64,000 nucleotides of DNA, taken from Dendrobium chrysotoxum. Its lineage: Eukaryota > Streptophyta > Magnoliopsida > Asparagales > Orchidaceae. Location: positions 89,068,433 through 89,132,432 of the forward strand of contig CM034305.1 of the NCBI GenBank assembly GCA_019925795.1, written 5' to 3'. Every line of letters begins with the position of its first letter. Position 1 is the stretch's first letter. The translations under genes and the position numbers were made by a program. Below the pieces are notes generated by a model, which saw only the letters and a program-made list of their open reading frames with translations, searched no databases and had not been told where the DNA came from. Positions 47,910 through 58,884 of the stretch are shown here, piece after piece.

Positions 47910-47967
47910 GTCGTCTAATTAATTAAATTTTTGCCCATCCTAAAAAAATAAGCTGGATCCGCCCCTG
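47402..47967. mobile_element. hAT-type MITE with TTA microsatellite
   Basis: 566 bp with terminal inverted repeats CATGGGCGGATCCAC and (reverse complement of the right end) CAGGGGCGGATCCAG, flanked by ATCATCAC at 47394-47401 and 47968-47975. An 8-bp duplication and CAGGG-type ends fit the hAT superfamily. The inside is AT-rich and includes a (TTA)n run at about 47806-47910. No transposase. Confidence 0.93.
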
Positions 47968-47975
47968 ATCATCAC

Positions 47976-48334
47976 CCTCATGTTTCCACCATGTTTCAAG
48001 CTAGGCAATTCAACTGAGTGGTTTTCATACTATATTGGTTGCTTGTGCTCCATCTTACCCTTATTTTATTGGATGAATTTTTCTTTATTCTCTGGCAAGC
48101 ATTGTTCATTACCAAGTATCGTACTTATTTCATCATCTGATTATAAATTATAGCTTTTAAAAATGACAACCAAATTCATCTAATACTAAAGTTAGAACAT
48201 GAACTAAACACAATGCTTTCCATGCATGAGAAAATTGCATTGATAACAAAATGCATTCCTGTTTACAACCTGAAATATCAAAACTGTATAACATAAAATG
48301 ATGCAAAAGAACACCGCTCAATCTAAGAAATCAC
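47976..48334. other. start of intron 4 next to exon 4
   Basis: AT-rich; the donor of exon 4 (GTGATTTC) lies at its right end. Nothing else recognised. Confidence 0.5.
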
Positions 48335-48489
48335 CTGACTGAGAAGTTACTGCCAAATTTATCAAGTTGACGATATCTAATGATCGAGGTTCAGCATTGC
48401 AGAGGACCTGCTTGTCACCTCCGTTAGCACAGTTTTCTTGGCCAGAAACCTGTCTTTGCCTCTTTCTTTGCTCAAAATATTGTTTTTGC
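48335..48489 (-). CDS. host gene exon 4
   Basis: 155 nt, acceptor GAATGAAG, donor GTCAG|GTGATT, phases 2 and 1. It reads QKQYFEQRKRQRQVSGQ, ENCANGGDKQVLC and NAEPRSLDIVNLINLAV. The basic KQYFEQRKRQRQ run could be a nuclear targeting or nucleic-acid-binding segment (inference), and RSLDIVNLINL is a likely short helix. The first base completes an Arg codon begun by the 23-nt exon 3. Confidence 0.82.
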
Positions 48490-48657
48490 CTTCATTCCAT
48501 GTTTTTTGCAATTAGCCCCATGTAATTTTAAGAATACTTTCAATAGTATAATAGAATTACAGGTGTGGCATGAGAAATTCAAAGAATAAAGTGATAACAA
48601 TATTGAGATTTTTATATACCGATGATATTGTTGAAAGAACAGATATATATCAGTTAC
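48490..48657. other. intron 3 of the host gene (168 bp)
   Basis: Begins GTAACTG and ends TGAAG on the minus strand; AT-rich, with no coding sequence. Confidence 0.7.
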
Positions 48658-48680
48658 CTATTATGCGTTGATTTCCTTGA
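48658..48680 (-). CDS. host gene exon 3, a 23-nt microexon
   Basis: TCAAGGAAATCAACGCATAA plus TAG, flanked by CAG on the 5' side and GTAACTG on the 3' side. It reads SRKSTHNR, and joins exon 2 (phase 0) to exon 4 (phase 2) without a frame break, giving a continuous basic stretch. Exons 2 and 4 cannot be joined in frame without it, which is the strongest support. Confidence 0.8.
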
Positions 48681-50145
48681 CTGATGATTTGTCCATCCCA
48701 ACGTATCAGGATATCATGCATATAGAATGACATTAGCAAATTTCCAAGGAAAAAAAAAACACAGGAGCATTTCAAAGAAAATTTGGTAAAATTAAAATTT
48801 TGAATTTTTTAAATATTCAATTACCAGATATATGTAACCAAACGCCATAATGACTGAAAGGTAAACAGGAAGAAAGAAGGAAACTAAAACTGTTTCATAA
48901 GGCCTGCTTAAATTGCAATGAAGTCCATTAGTCCAACTGCCCTAATGATAGAACAGCTTGTTGTAGAAACTTAACTTGCAATGAAGTCCAAATTAATAAC
49001 AACGTTATCATTAATATTACCAACTATTTGAAATCGACTTTATAAATCTTCATTCTCATTAATTCCAATGGACTGTTATTTCATGATCTTATGTATTAGC
49101 ACAAATCTTTCAGCACTTTTTCTACACAAGTGAAGTTTCAAAATTGCACAATTAATTATTGAAAAACTTTCTTTCCGTGAGGTCAGACATAAGCCTCAAA
49201 ACATTTTGAGGCGTAAGCCTCCGTAATAAACCATTCAATTAATAAAAAATATAAAATAATAAATAATATACTAACTTTTTAGTATGGTCATTCAACAGTG
49301 TCACAAACTTCTTTTGCGATAAATAGGAACATATACATTCCATTGATTTGAAGCATAATGGTATTCCACAACCATGTCATGATCGCAGAATCAGGATCAT
49401 CCAAAGTACAAACTTTGAGTCTTTCAACTCTAAATAAATATCCACAAGGTGGTGGATCTTTTGTTTTCCTTTAGGAAGGTCTTAACAATTTGGGACAACT
49501 TAAGATAGTTTCTTCTATTTAAATAGCATTAGGATTATATCCTCTGGAATTCTATCTTGATCTGATTTTCATCATTTATGACAGTTGATTCCTTATAAGG
49601 GAAGTCAAAAATCAAACATAATGAAATCAATGAAGAACACTAACGAGGAAGAAGTAGAAGAAGAAGAATAAAAGAACAAAAGTTAGAAGAAAAAAATCCT
49701 ACCTTCGCTCTAATACTATGTAATAAAGTCGAAAAACTATTTTGAAATTCAATGCTTTCTTTTTATACACATATTTGAGGATTTTATAGACTCCTCCAAA
49801 GGTATTACATATAAATAAATAAATAATGCAACTTATATAAAATAAATAAATCCAACAAGTGGGGGCCAGGAGCTAGTTGAATGGAGAGGAGCACACGGAT
49901 TGCAATCTAAAAATTAAGAGGGAGAAGATCCAAAGGCAAAGCTCCTCAATCTGTGTGCTCAATAAATCATAATATGATTGGCAACATAGTGGGACCCACG
50001 GCTTTTCTTGGTCGGGTTAAAGAAGAGGTGGAGTGGGTCCCGCGGTGTGGGACCCCATGGTCTTCAACAATAATTATTCCAAAATGCAGGCAACCCAAAA
50101 TAAATGGTTGTGAGGAAAGTTAAATAGTTAGTTGAGTCAAAAAAA
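48681..50145. other. intron 2, left part
   Basis: AT-rich. A candidate hairpin at about 49889-49951 pairs GAGCACACGGATTG with CAATCTGTGTGCTC (14-bp arms, one mismatch). GC-richer sequence follows at 49990-50070. No coding segment found. Confidence 0.45.
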
Positions 50146-50149
50146 TAGC

Positions 50150-50738
50150 ATGCACTTATGTGTGGAATCTGATTGTGTTGATCAATCGATTTGTTCAGTT
50201 GCCTCAGACCTCAAGTTTGTCGTGCTTGCTCGGGGGTGCGGGGGGTTTACCCCTGACTTGGGTTCGGGTGCTTTGCACCAGAAATTTTTTTTTCCGTACA
50301 ACGCCCATGCACTATGTACCGAGTGTTGCGTTCCCGAGCGCCCCAACAATGAACGATAGAGAGCGGAGCACCAAAGAGCCTCAAATTGCTCCGCAGCGCT
50401 GCGAGACAGACTGGACGGCTTTCTTTCTTGTTTTTCTGAAGGGTTGCGTCCCTTGGGGTTAATTACTTGGCTTTCTCTTGTATTTTGAGATAGGAAGATA
50501 TTGACAACAGTGCATGTGAGAAAAGAAGCAAGGGGGAGAGAGAGAGAGAGAAAAAAAGAGAGATATGTACTTATTTCTCTCAATTTTCATAGTAGATTTC
50601 TTGGTGTGGTGTGGCTCCATGATTTTTTCCCTATTTTGAGTTTTTCCACGTTAAATCCCGGTGTCCTTTATTTTTCCGTTGCTTTTACTTTCTTGCTTGT
50701 TTCGACATTGTTGTGTTTACTTCTCCTCATCCCCAACA
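50150..50738 (+). repeat. LTR-like repeat, copy 2
   Basis: Matches 28205-28902 in the same orientation and ends CCCCAACA. It has a GAGAGA purine tract at about 50528-50562 that is less marked in the other copy. The start is approximate. The overlapping frames at 50132-50583 on both strands are not supported as genes. Confidence 0.6.
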
Positions 50739-50884
50739 TATAACAGTCAACGTACCAACCATTGAAATGGAATAGAGGAGATAGAAAGATTTTTCCAGAC
50801 ACATCTCTTGTGTACCATTGGTAATTCTCTTTTAATGTTAATAAGGATGAAAAATGAAGTCTACCAAGTTAATAAAATACTTAC

Positions 50885-50983
50885 AGTTGCCACCTTCCTC
50901 CTAGAACCTCCCGTCCATTGTAACATTATGAGGGATGCAAATTCTCCATGAAATGAACAGAGGATACAGCAACCTTCCAATCA
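50885..50983 (-). CDS. host gene exon 2 with the start codon
   Basis: Acceptor GTTTTTTAG, donor ACT|GTAAGT. Coding begins at ATG 50926-50924 and gives MLQWTGGSRRKVAT, 14 codons, ending in phase 0. This ATG is chosen because the frame continues into exons 3 and 4. A 7-codon upstream frame ends at TAATG, overlapping this start. Confidence 0.78.
50926..50949 (-). promoter_or_regulatory. upstream ORF overlapping the main start (TAATG)
   Basis: ATG at 50949-50947 opens MENLHPS and stops at TAA 50928-50926, whose last base is the A of the main ATG. Such a stop/start overlap allows re-initiation and may lower translation of the main protein. Confidence 0.55.
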
Positions 50984-51481
50984 CTAAAAAACACAAATAA
51001 GAAAGCATTAAATTAATTCTTTACAGCAAGTAATTTTTAGAAGGTGAAGCTAGGGTTTCAGTTTGGCGCTATCTATTAGTCAAACAATGAGACAAAACAA
51101 AGCTTTTTGAGAAAACAATCTATAGTAGCAACCATAGATTATCTTTCAGTGGAACAAATTGAACAAATAAACGAAGTCCACCTAACCAGCCTCTTCCAAA
51201 AACACCATGCGAGAAACATCATAAAACAAGGGAAAACATCAATATGCCCAAGGAACAAAATTATCAACGTATAGCAACATTGAGTCCTACATTTAGGAAG
51301 CTATCTACGACTTGCACATTTATCTAGTGAAGGAAAATCTAAGAAATAGGATTAAAAAGTTTCCATAAAACAATACCATATCACTGAAATTATTTTGATC
51401 GTAACAAGTGTCCAGAATTAACAAATCGCCGCTCTGATTGGCGAACGAGTTCAATCTAAAGCCCAAATCTGTCCTACATAC
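50984..51481. other. intron 1 of the host gene (5' UTR intron)
   Basis: 498 bp from GTATGTAGG to TTTTTTAG on the minus strand; no coding sequence. 5' UTR introns are common in plant genes and often raise expression. Confidence 0.55.
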
Positions 51482-51640
51482 CTTCTATGCCCTCAAGCAA
51501 TTACAAGAACTGGTTAGCTACCCTGAGGATTGAGAACGGATCGCTTCGGATTAGAAACCCTTGATCGAGAACCCTCGCGGTCTCATCGGGATTTGAAAGA
51601 AAGCTAAGTAGGTGTAGAGATTTGTTTTTGGGTCAGGTGG
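51482..51640 (-). other. candidate exon 1, 5' untranslated
   Basis: GC-richer than its surroundings and ends at a consensus donor (CATAGAAG|GTATGT). The 5' end is not known; 51640 is a guess. It contains a short upstream ORF at 51586-51551 (MRPRGFSIKGF). No ATG in this exon leads into exon 2 coding sequence, so it is taken as untranslated. Confidence 0.5.
51551..51586 (-). promoter_or_regulatory. upstream ORF of 11 codons in exon 1
   Basis: ATG at 51586-51584 to TAA at 51553-51551, wholly inside the candidate 5' untranslated exon. Together with the second upstream ORF it may limit translation. Confidence 0.4.
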
Positions 51641-51768
51641 GGTTCAATCTCAAATTGATGTCTTCAATTGATTTGATCGGAATCTAATACAATTAGACAA
51701 TTGAATCAAAAATTTAGATTCAATCCGATCCTGTCTAACCAACGTTGCCCGCTGGGCAAGGTTGCGAG
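51641..51768 (-). promoter_or_regulatory. putative promoter region of the host gene
   Basis: About 130 bp between candidate exon 1 and the CACTA element. No clear TATA box at the usual distance. The upstream promoter must now lie in or beyond the transposon. Confidence 0.35.
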
Positions 51769-54020
51769 CACTATAGGAAAAACAGCCATGTCCAGCAGTC
51801 ACTTCCATCGAAAAATCATCAGTTTTTGCTAAAATTTATATTTTATGGCGGTGTTCTGACGGAAAATATGCTGTCGATAAAAGCTACGTAGGAAAATTAA
51901 ATCCGGCGGATCAAAATTCATTGGAAACTTTTTCTGCGGTCTTCTGACGGCTATCCAACGAATGAGTCCTATTAAAATCGTCATAATTCATGACGGTAAC
52001 TGCGACAAGAAAATTGCCAGAAATTTTTGGAGGACTAGCGACGGCTTTTCCAGTAATATTAACTGTCGGGAATCCTTCTTATGTTTGGCAGACTTAGCAA
52101 CAAAAGAGTCCATTGTTGTAATCACCGGTAATGCTTCCTATGTCCGATGGATTTTCCAGCATAACTATTCGCCGGTAATTTTCGTCACTAATTATCGTTC
52201 TATAGACATAGGAAATTTTGCCGAAAAGGTTGGATCCATGTTTACCGACAGATTTGCCGCTAGAAAAGCCGCCAGAAACTTGTAGCATTTGAAAAAAAAA
52301 ATTTGCAGCCCATTTAAAGATGATGATTCACACATGTTTATAATTCACAACTCAATAGTGCATCTTTCACAATATTTTATGAAAACATAATATAAACATG
52401 AAAATATAACATTTAAATTTAATCATAAATTTAAACATAATATAAATTAAAAACATAAATTAAAACGGTGCATAATTTTAGGTTTAAAATGTCTATCACT
52501 AAACATGAAGTTTAAAACATAGAGTTTAACACATGAAATTTAAACTGTCTATCACCGTCAAAAATCAAACATGAAGTTCAAATTATAACATTCAAATATC
52601 TAATCATCGTCAGACTTAGACTCATACTCAGATTCAGGACCTGGCTACAGATCCTTCCCCTTCCGATTCTCTTGAATATATGAGCGTAGTTCCGCATGTA
52701 TCTCAAATTGTTGAGTCATCTTATGAGATTGTTGTGTCAATATATTAGCATGTATTTGTCGCATCTCCTCAATCTCTTTTGTGATACCAGCCACCATTTG
52801 GCTTATGATCTCATATATGTTGCTATCACTATACGATGCTAAACCAAACTGGTTTGCCTCAACTATATATGCTTGAGAGCTTAAGTTGTACACCCTACCT
52901 TTTTGACTCCCTCCCACCGCCTGTGACCACGTGCGGTACTTGGAGTGCTGTGTTGAACTTGACGATGATCTCTCGATAAGAGAATACTAACTCTCCCGAA
53001 TTCGTATAAAATCATCCTACAATATATTAAGTACATTAGTATCAATTTAAATTAATATTTTATTCATGATCAAAGATTATGGAATATTAAATACTCACAT
53101 TAACTTTTTTTACCTTCTCATCAACCCATTACTTATCAACTTGGCGTTGATTTGTCCGTCTATGCAACTCTAATGGTGTAGGATCTCTATCAAGCATCTC
53201 TTTCTGAAAAAAAAACATTATTGCAACAATTAAGATATATGTTAAATACACATGTTAGAGGAATCATTTACTAGTCATCTTATATGCTCTATGTGATGCA
53301 CTAAACCCCTAGTGTGCAGGGAGCTCCCTAAACCCCCATAGTCGGATGCTATGTTCAGTTTGTTCTACTCTCTCTTCTTCACAAATTCAGGGGTGGCCCA
53401 AGCTCTCATAAGTTCATCTCATACTCCATCTCCAATCCACAAAGAGCTGCTCCCCTGACTTCCTGCAGTCGGTAAATATATCTCTTAAGTGTGTAAAACC
53501 TCTCTTCTCAAATTTGTTTTGACCCTTGCATTATGTTCGGGCAACCACTTGAACTATTTATGTTCAAGATTAATAAAATGAAAGATATTAGTATAGAAAT
53601 ATATCGAGCACTTGGTTAAATTATTAATTTTTACCTGAAACTCAATGAACAATATTTCTCTTACATTTAGTGGAATTTTCTTCCATGATATATAAGAAGC
53701 ATCATATCTACTCTTTATTATATCCCTAATCTTATATATGGGTTGCTTAGCCGAATTAAACATGTATAAAATACAATCATTTTTTTATTATATTTCACAC
53801 TTATTAGACAAATAAAATAGCAAATGTATCGAACAGTTAAAACTTACGTATCTCCCTTGGGCTGTATGAACATTCGTTTATCCTCTAAAGGTCCTAAATC
53901 TTCAGCCCTGGTGTCCATTGGTGTAGAAGGTCCAGCTGTTGCAGAAGGTCCAGATGCTGTAGAATGTCCACCTACTTCTAGAGGTTGAATCGGCAATGGA
54001 TAACAGTATGGTTAATGGTA
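51769..54020 (-). mobile_element. CACTA (En/Spm) transposon fragment
   Basis: Starts with CACTATAGGAAAAACAGCC at 51769, the hallmark CACTA end, preceded by GAG (candidate 3-bp duplication). A subterminal zone to about 52280 has many GACGGC / CCGGCGG / TGACGG words on both strands, as expected for transposase binding. Decayed Ptta-type coding sequence lies inside on the minus strand. The other end was not found, so the element is probably truncated. It sits about 130 bp upstream of the host gene's first exon. Confidence 0.85.
52590..54020 (-). pseudogene. CACTA-associated Ptta/En/Spm-type protein, decayed
   Basis: Minus-strand pieces follow the plant Ptta/En/Spm family in order: a Pro/Ser-rich N-terminus (about 54000-53870) ending at GTAAGT, a segment with RYDASYISWKKIPLNVRE (53763-53620), a central part with RTNFEKRG, DCRKSGEQLFVDW and WATPEFV, and a C-terminal part (52917-52645) with GGSQKGRVYNLSSQA followed by a coiled-coil-like helix. 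Stops and frame changes occur in the central part. The family is a DNA-binding accessory of CACTA elements; no catalytic transposase is present. Confidence 0.75.
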
Positions 54021-55600
54021 AGGTGGACAAGGATATGTAGAGGGAACAGTCTGTTATGGTGGGGGGTGATATGTATAAAAGGGTGTTGATTAGGAAGCAT
54101 CTTATAATAGCTCATATTTTTGACTTTACAAATATTATAATAGCCCATATTTTGACTTTACAAATTTTTTTCTGGAGTCATTATAACTCCAAATTGGCAA
54201 CAGGCTTTGCCATAGTATTTTGATTGTAGTATTTTAATTACACGAATTTTTTTGTAATTTTGGGCACCAGTGAAAATCCATAAGAAATTGGTATCTATCA
54301 ATACAAGTGAAGATTTCAGGACCTTTAAGTGTACGTTTTGCAAATCGATTTCACCGTTATTTTTTAAATAAATTTATTTATTTTATGAATATTTTTCTAT
54401 AATTTTTAAAGTCCTAAAATAATTTATATAATTTTTCTATAAAAAATTAATTAATTGAATTATATAATATTATATTATTATTATATTGTAAAATATCTTA
54501 AGTCACTTAAAATGATTTAAAAACCTTTTACCTATTTACTTCGGCTAAATAGAAAACGTTTTAGGAAAATAAAGACAAAAGAGAAGAAAGACAAAAGGGA
54601 AATTCATATTTGGAGGCAACGGTGCGATTTTTGTCCGTCGAGCCTGTTGGGAAAATTACTCATCTCGTTGTAAGGAACATTTACCTTATTTCTGATTTTA
54701 ATAATTTTATATTTTAGATATTTTTCTGATCAAATTTATGCTTCCGTTACCAAGAAATGTGAATAACTTTGTATTCGCAAAACTTTCATCGCGTAACTTT
54801 TTATATGTTATAGAGATTGAGATTATGAATATTTTGAGTATTTATTTAAGATTTTTCACAAGGTGATTTTGAAAATATAGCAATTTTTATCTACTCAGAA
54901 ATTTTTTTTGACGTTTAAAAATAGTAATTTAGTTCAACTAAAGCTTCAGAATATTATTTTATACAATATTTGGTAATTTGGTTAAATTATAAAAATGTGA
55001 ATTTTTGCTTAATATGATATTTGTTGTCTACCGTTAGTATATTTTGGCATTTTCTGAATTATGCTTAATTATGCTTTATTTGCTGTAATATATTATAAAT
55101 GAATGTGGATATGTGCTTGAGTAATAGCTGGTTGATATTACTGTTATAATATAATATTGTGATAATAATGTGCGTGTCGTGTAAAAGATAAGTAAAGATT
55201 GGTTGACTCGTTGGTTGGAGATTAATTGACCTGTACAGGATGGTGGGCCGACGGGCTTTCCTTTAAATACTGTAATTTATTGTTACCCTCTACTAATTCA
55301 GGTGATACACTAGTTGAGAGTTATAAGGAGATTATTACTGTGCTAATGGGCAAAGAGTGACGACTCTATTTACTGAACCAACGGTTTACTAATACTGATA
55401 ATAATACTGAAAAATATCGTGATAGCCAGGGCTTCTTACTTGTTTAGTGTGATTACCAAAATGTGTGTTTTGAGGGATTATTCTTATTATTGTACAGATT
55501 TATTAGTATTGTCAAATTTACTGTTATTGCATTATTATTCTGCTTCTACCACTTGATTGTTATTATTACCAATCTGGATATCGATACTATTTAATAATAT
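54021..55600. other. AT-rich intergenic sequence, nothing recognised
   Basis: Short frames only. Contains a duplicated phrase near 54100-54160 (TAATAGC..ATATTTTTGACTTTACAAA twice). Confidence 0.45.
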
Positions 55601-56396
55601 TGATTCAATATTATTGACCCTGGTTTTCTCCCAGACCTGGTCAAAGGAGTTGACTTTGTCAAATTGACCAAGCCAGGGCCTAAGACCCTCTACCTGTGTT
55701 CAGTGGGTTAAACTGAATCTGCTGAGCCCAGACCTAGGCCTTGGGTCAATTTGAACCCATTCAATGCATTAAATACCTTCCCTATTGAGCCCTCAATCAA
55801 ACCACGGCCAAGGGGAGTGGAGATCTCCCATAATCAACCCTAGATCTGATCCTAGCCATCGATGAGAGCGATAGGACTATAAATAGGGTGCTTTAGGGTT
55901 TCAATAGGATTTTTTTTCTTCTTGCTCTTGCTCCAAGTCTCCCTAACCCGAGATCTTTGGTAAGAGAACTCCCACAATCCTCCTCCACCCTTTCCAAGTC
56001 AAACCCCACCGCCAAACCCTCGACGGCGGTGAGATCTCCGGCGAACCAAAGTCATAAGCTTTCCAAGCCATTTTCCATTCGATCTAGGCGTTGGGAGCTC
56101 TCGATTCCTTCTACAACATTACTCATGGACAGTCTACAAATTCAGAGAACCCAAGATCTTCTAAATTCATTCATTGGATCGAGGTATAACTTTAACCCTA
56201 GGCTAGAACACTTGGATCTAAATAGCGTCTTGTGTAGATCGTTTTAGGTCAAACCACTAGTCCCACATGATTTCTATTCATGAGTAGACTCTAGGTCTAA
56301 AATTTCATAAAAAAATGGTCCATCCGATCTCCTGAACGAGCCTAAAAAGTCATTCTAGGGTTCGGTATACGCTCGCCTGCGCTGTGTTGGATCTGA

Positions 56397-56420
56397 ACCG
56401 TTGATCCTTTGATCAACGGT
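56397..56420. repeat. perfect 10-bp hairpin
   Basis: ACCGTTGATC, loop CTTT, GATCAACGGT. Confidence 0.9.
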
Positions 56421-58820
56421 GCTAATCCAGTCATTCCGTAGTCTTGTTCGAATCGCAGCAGTGATCTCCTAGTTCCGCTCATGGTCCGATAAGATTAGGA
56501 TCGTCCACCTCATACCACGAAAGATTAAACGATCTTGCGGAGCCGCTTACTGTTGACCTCATTTTTGTATAAGGTCACTAGGACCCACTTGGGTTTCTTT
56601 TTAGTGACCTAATTATGGGGAGATGTCCACCCCTCAGTCATAAAGGTCCTAATAAAGACCCAATTTAATCCCAATCAAATCCAGCTCTACCTTTCAACTC
56701 AATCTTTAATCTAGCCTTCAATCAACATTCAATCAAATTTCAAATCATATCCAATTAATTTCAATCTTTTATTTGATTTCCATTGATATGAATGATTCAA
56801 GGTCAATCATTTAACTCTTAAATCTAACCCAAATCAAACCTTCAAGGTCAAGGACCTAGGTCCTGAAATCCTTTATGAGTGAACTTTCTGTCACCTAGAA
56901 ACCCAGTCAAATGACCTCCAAATCATGATACGTCAATTGCATATTGTCCAGACATGTCTCTGAGACCAACCCTCCAAATTTGAGCTCAATCCAACACTCA
57001 TAGCCCCTCAAATTGAATCTTTCCCAAAGGCTGCAAAACCTTCAGTTATTTATAAACTATGCCACTAGACTTACCATCCAGAGCAATTTGACCTTAGGAC
57101 CCTCTCCAAACCCTCCAATCACAGTCATGACTTTTGCTACCAGTAAATTTCACTTTTTCAGACCCAATTTGACCCAATATTGACTAGGGGTCAAAATGAC
57201 CAAAATACCCTTTATAGGGATTTTTGGTATTTTCCCCAAAGTTCAACATGACCTTCTCATATCAATATTCAAAACTTATTCCAATGGATCCTAAATATCA
57301 TTAGGAATACATTGGACCCAAACTCAAGTCTTGGTTTGACCTGGTTGACCAAAAATGCCCCTTAAGGTTTCAAATGCCAATTTTAATCTAAATGACCTTA
57401 CCAATGTATGAAACCACCTCCATTGATCTCAAAATACTCATTTGAACCTTTTGACCCAAAGTCAACTCATCTTTTAACCAGGTTGACCAAGTCAACCATG
57501 GTTGACCAAATTAACCCTTAACCCACATTAAGGTCAATTTCAATGCTTGAACCCATTTTAAATCAAATCAATTCCTCAAAATCATTCAATTGGATACCCT
57601 TGATATGTCCAAATCTTTCCAAGTCAAGCTCCCCTTTGGGCCGACTTCGTCAACCCATTTGGAGGAGTCAAAATCCTCTCCAAATCCCTTTAAGCCTATG
57701 AAAAGAGGCCAAATCATGGCCACATCACCAAGCCACCTTGGCAATCCATGAATTAATCTAAAACCTACTCAAACCTGATAAAAATTGACCCATTTCCTCT
57801 CTTAAGAAGCCCTAATCCAATACCCTAAACCAAGCCAAGCATTGGTTCATCCAAATGGGGGAAAAGGCTTGTGGTCCCCTTTCCCATGGACCAAGAGAGG
57901 TCACACTCATCACCAACCCTATTCCATAGCTTTGGATAGCTTAAGGGACACTTGTCATGCATCCAAACTCCCTCCAAATAAATCAAGGCCATCCAATCCA
58001 AAAGCCAAGGGTTAAGGTGGGAGAAACCTAACCTAAGAGAGCTTTTTTCATTATTCACTCTCCCTTAACTCTCCCTCAACTCTCCAGCAGCCTCCAACCT
58101 TCTTAGAGCTTTCCCCTTCCTCTCCATCCATCTCCAAAGCTTTTCCAAGCTTCTTCCCATCATTTTCAAGCCTCAAATCACTATTTTAGTGAGGAGAGAG
58201 TATTTTAGAGAGAGAAAGAGAATTTTCCAACACAATTTTTGATTCAGAAAGATCTAGCTCTTGGTGTCTATATCAAAGTTATAAAGGATCACTGTAGCTT
58301 TCCAATAAGCCCAATATCTCAAAAATTTGACGGTTGGATTGTACGTTATGCTCATTTTAAGTTTATATTTTAATTTGAAACTGCTCAAAAATTTCATTGC
58401 TTGGGGTCTCCAAACTCTAGGCAATGAAAGTTCATGTTCCCATGAGCCTATATTTCAAATTTCGTTAAATTTTGACGAGTATTTTGAAAGTTATGAGTAT
58501 TTCAATTTTCTAGTTCATTTTGAACTAAAACGGCCTTGATCGATCTCGGCCGTCCAATTTTCTATCTTTCTTAATCGGACGGCTCGGGGTTAGTGATGGC
58601 GTGGATAGGTGGTTGATAAATAGCACTTTCTATGTAAAAATGCCACACGCCGCCGCCGTTTTGGCACCGATTATTAATGGACTTAAAAATTCAAAAAATT
58701 AATCATAACTTTCAAAATTCATAGTAAATTCATTTCTCCACCAAATTAAGTGTTTTTGGGCTCATTGGAAAGATAATTTAGCCTAGTATTTATTAAAATT
58801 AATTTTGAGTTGATTTGATT

Positions 58821-58884
58821 ACTGGATTGTGAGATATTTTTATTTCTTTGAAATCGGTTTATTGTGATTTTCTCACAATCCAGT
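58821..58884. repeat. perfect 14-bp inverted repeat, 36-bp loop
   Basis: ACTGGATTGTGAGA at 58821-58834 and its exact reverse complement at 58871-58884. Confidence 0.9.

Larger units (their letters stand above)
6834..51640 (-). other. split host gene, about 45 kb, ten candidate exons
   Basis: Ten minus-strand segments with GT/AG borders join in consistent phase to give a protein of about 300-390 residues that I cannot name. It starts MLQWTGGSRRKVAT, continues into a basic KQYFEQRKRQRQ region, then a serine-rich middle (VLDLLGDDGPSS), and ends with a Cys/His-containing region (DAMIDDFRVSPLC, VPPYCHEDQ). The basic N-terminus suggests a nuclear protein; that is inference. Exons total about 1 kb, so more than 97% of the locus is intron. 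Intron 4 (20.4 kb) and intron 7 (15.3 kb) hold most of the window's transposons. Exon 8 is split by a retrotransposon and seems to carry a one-base deletion, so the allele may be damaged, or may work by skipping that exon. Confidence 0.7.

Noticed and set aside
50132..50583. Frames of 75-133 codons on both strands
   Set aside because: Lie inside an LTR-like repeat shared with 28205-28902, where they are not conserved.
52094..52285. Short frames on both strands in the CACTA subterminal zone
   Set aside because: Repeat-rich binding-site region, no domain.
55957..56247. 96-codon frame in GC-richer sequence
   Set aside because: Looks like leader sequence of an unidentified repeat; no domain and no supporting splice sites.
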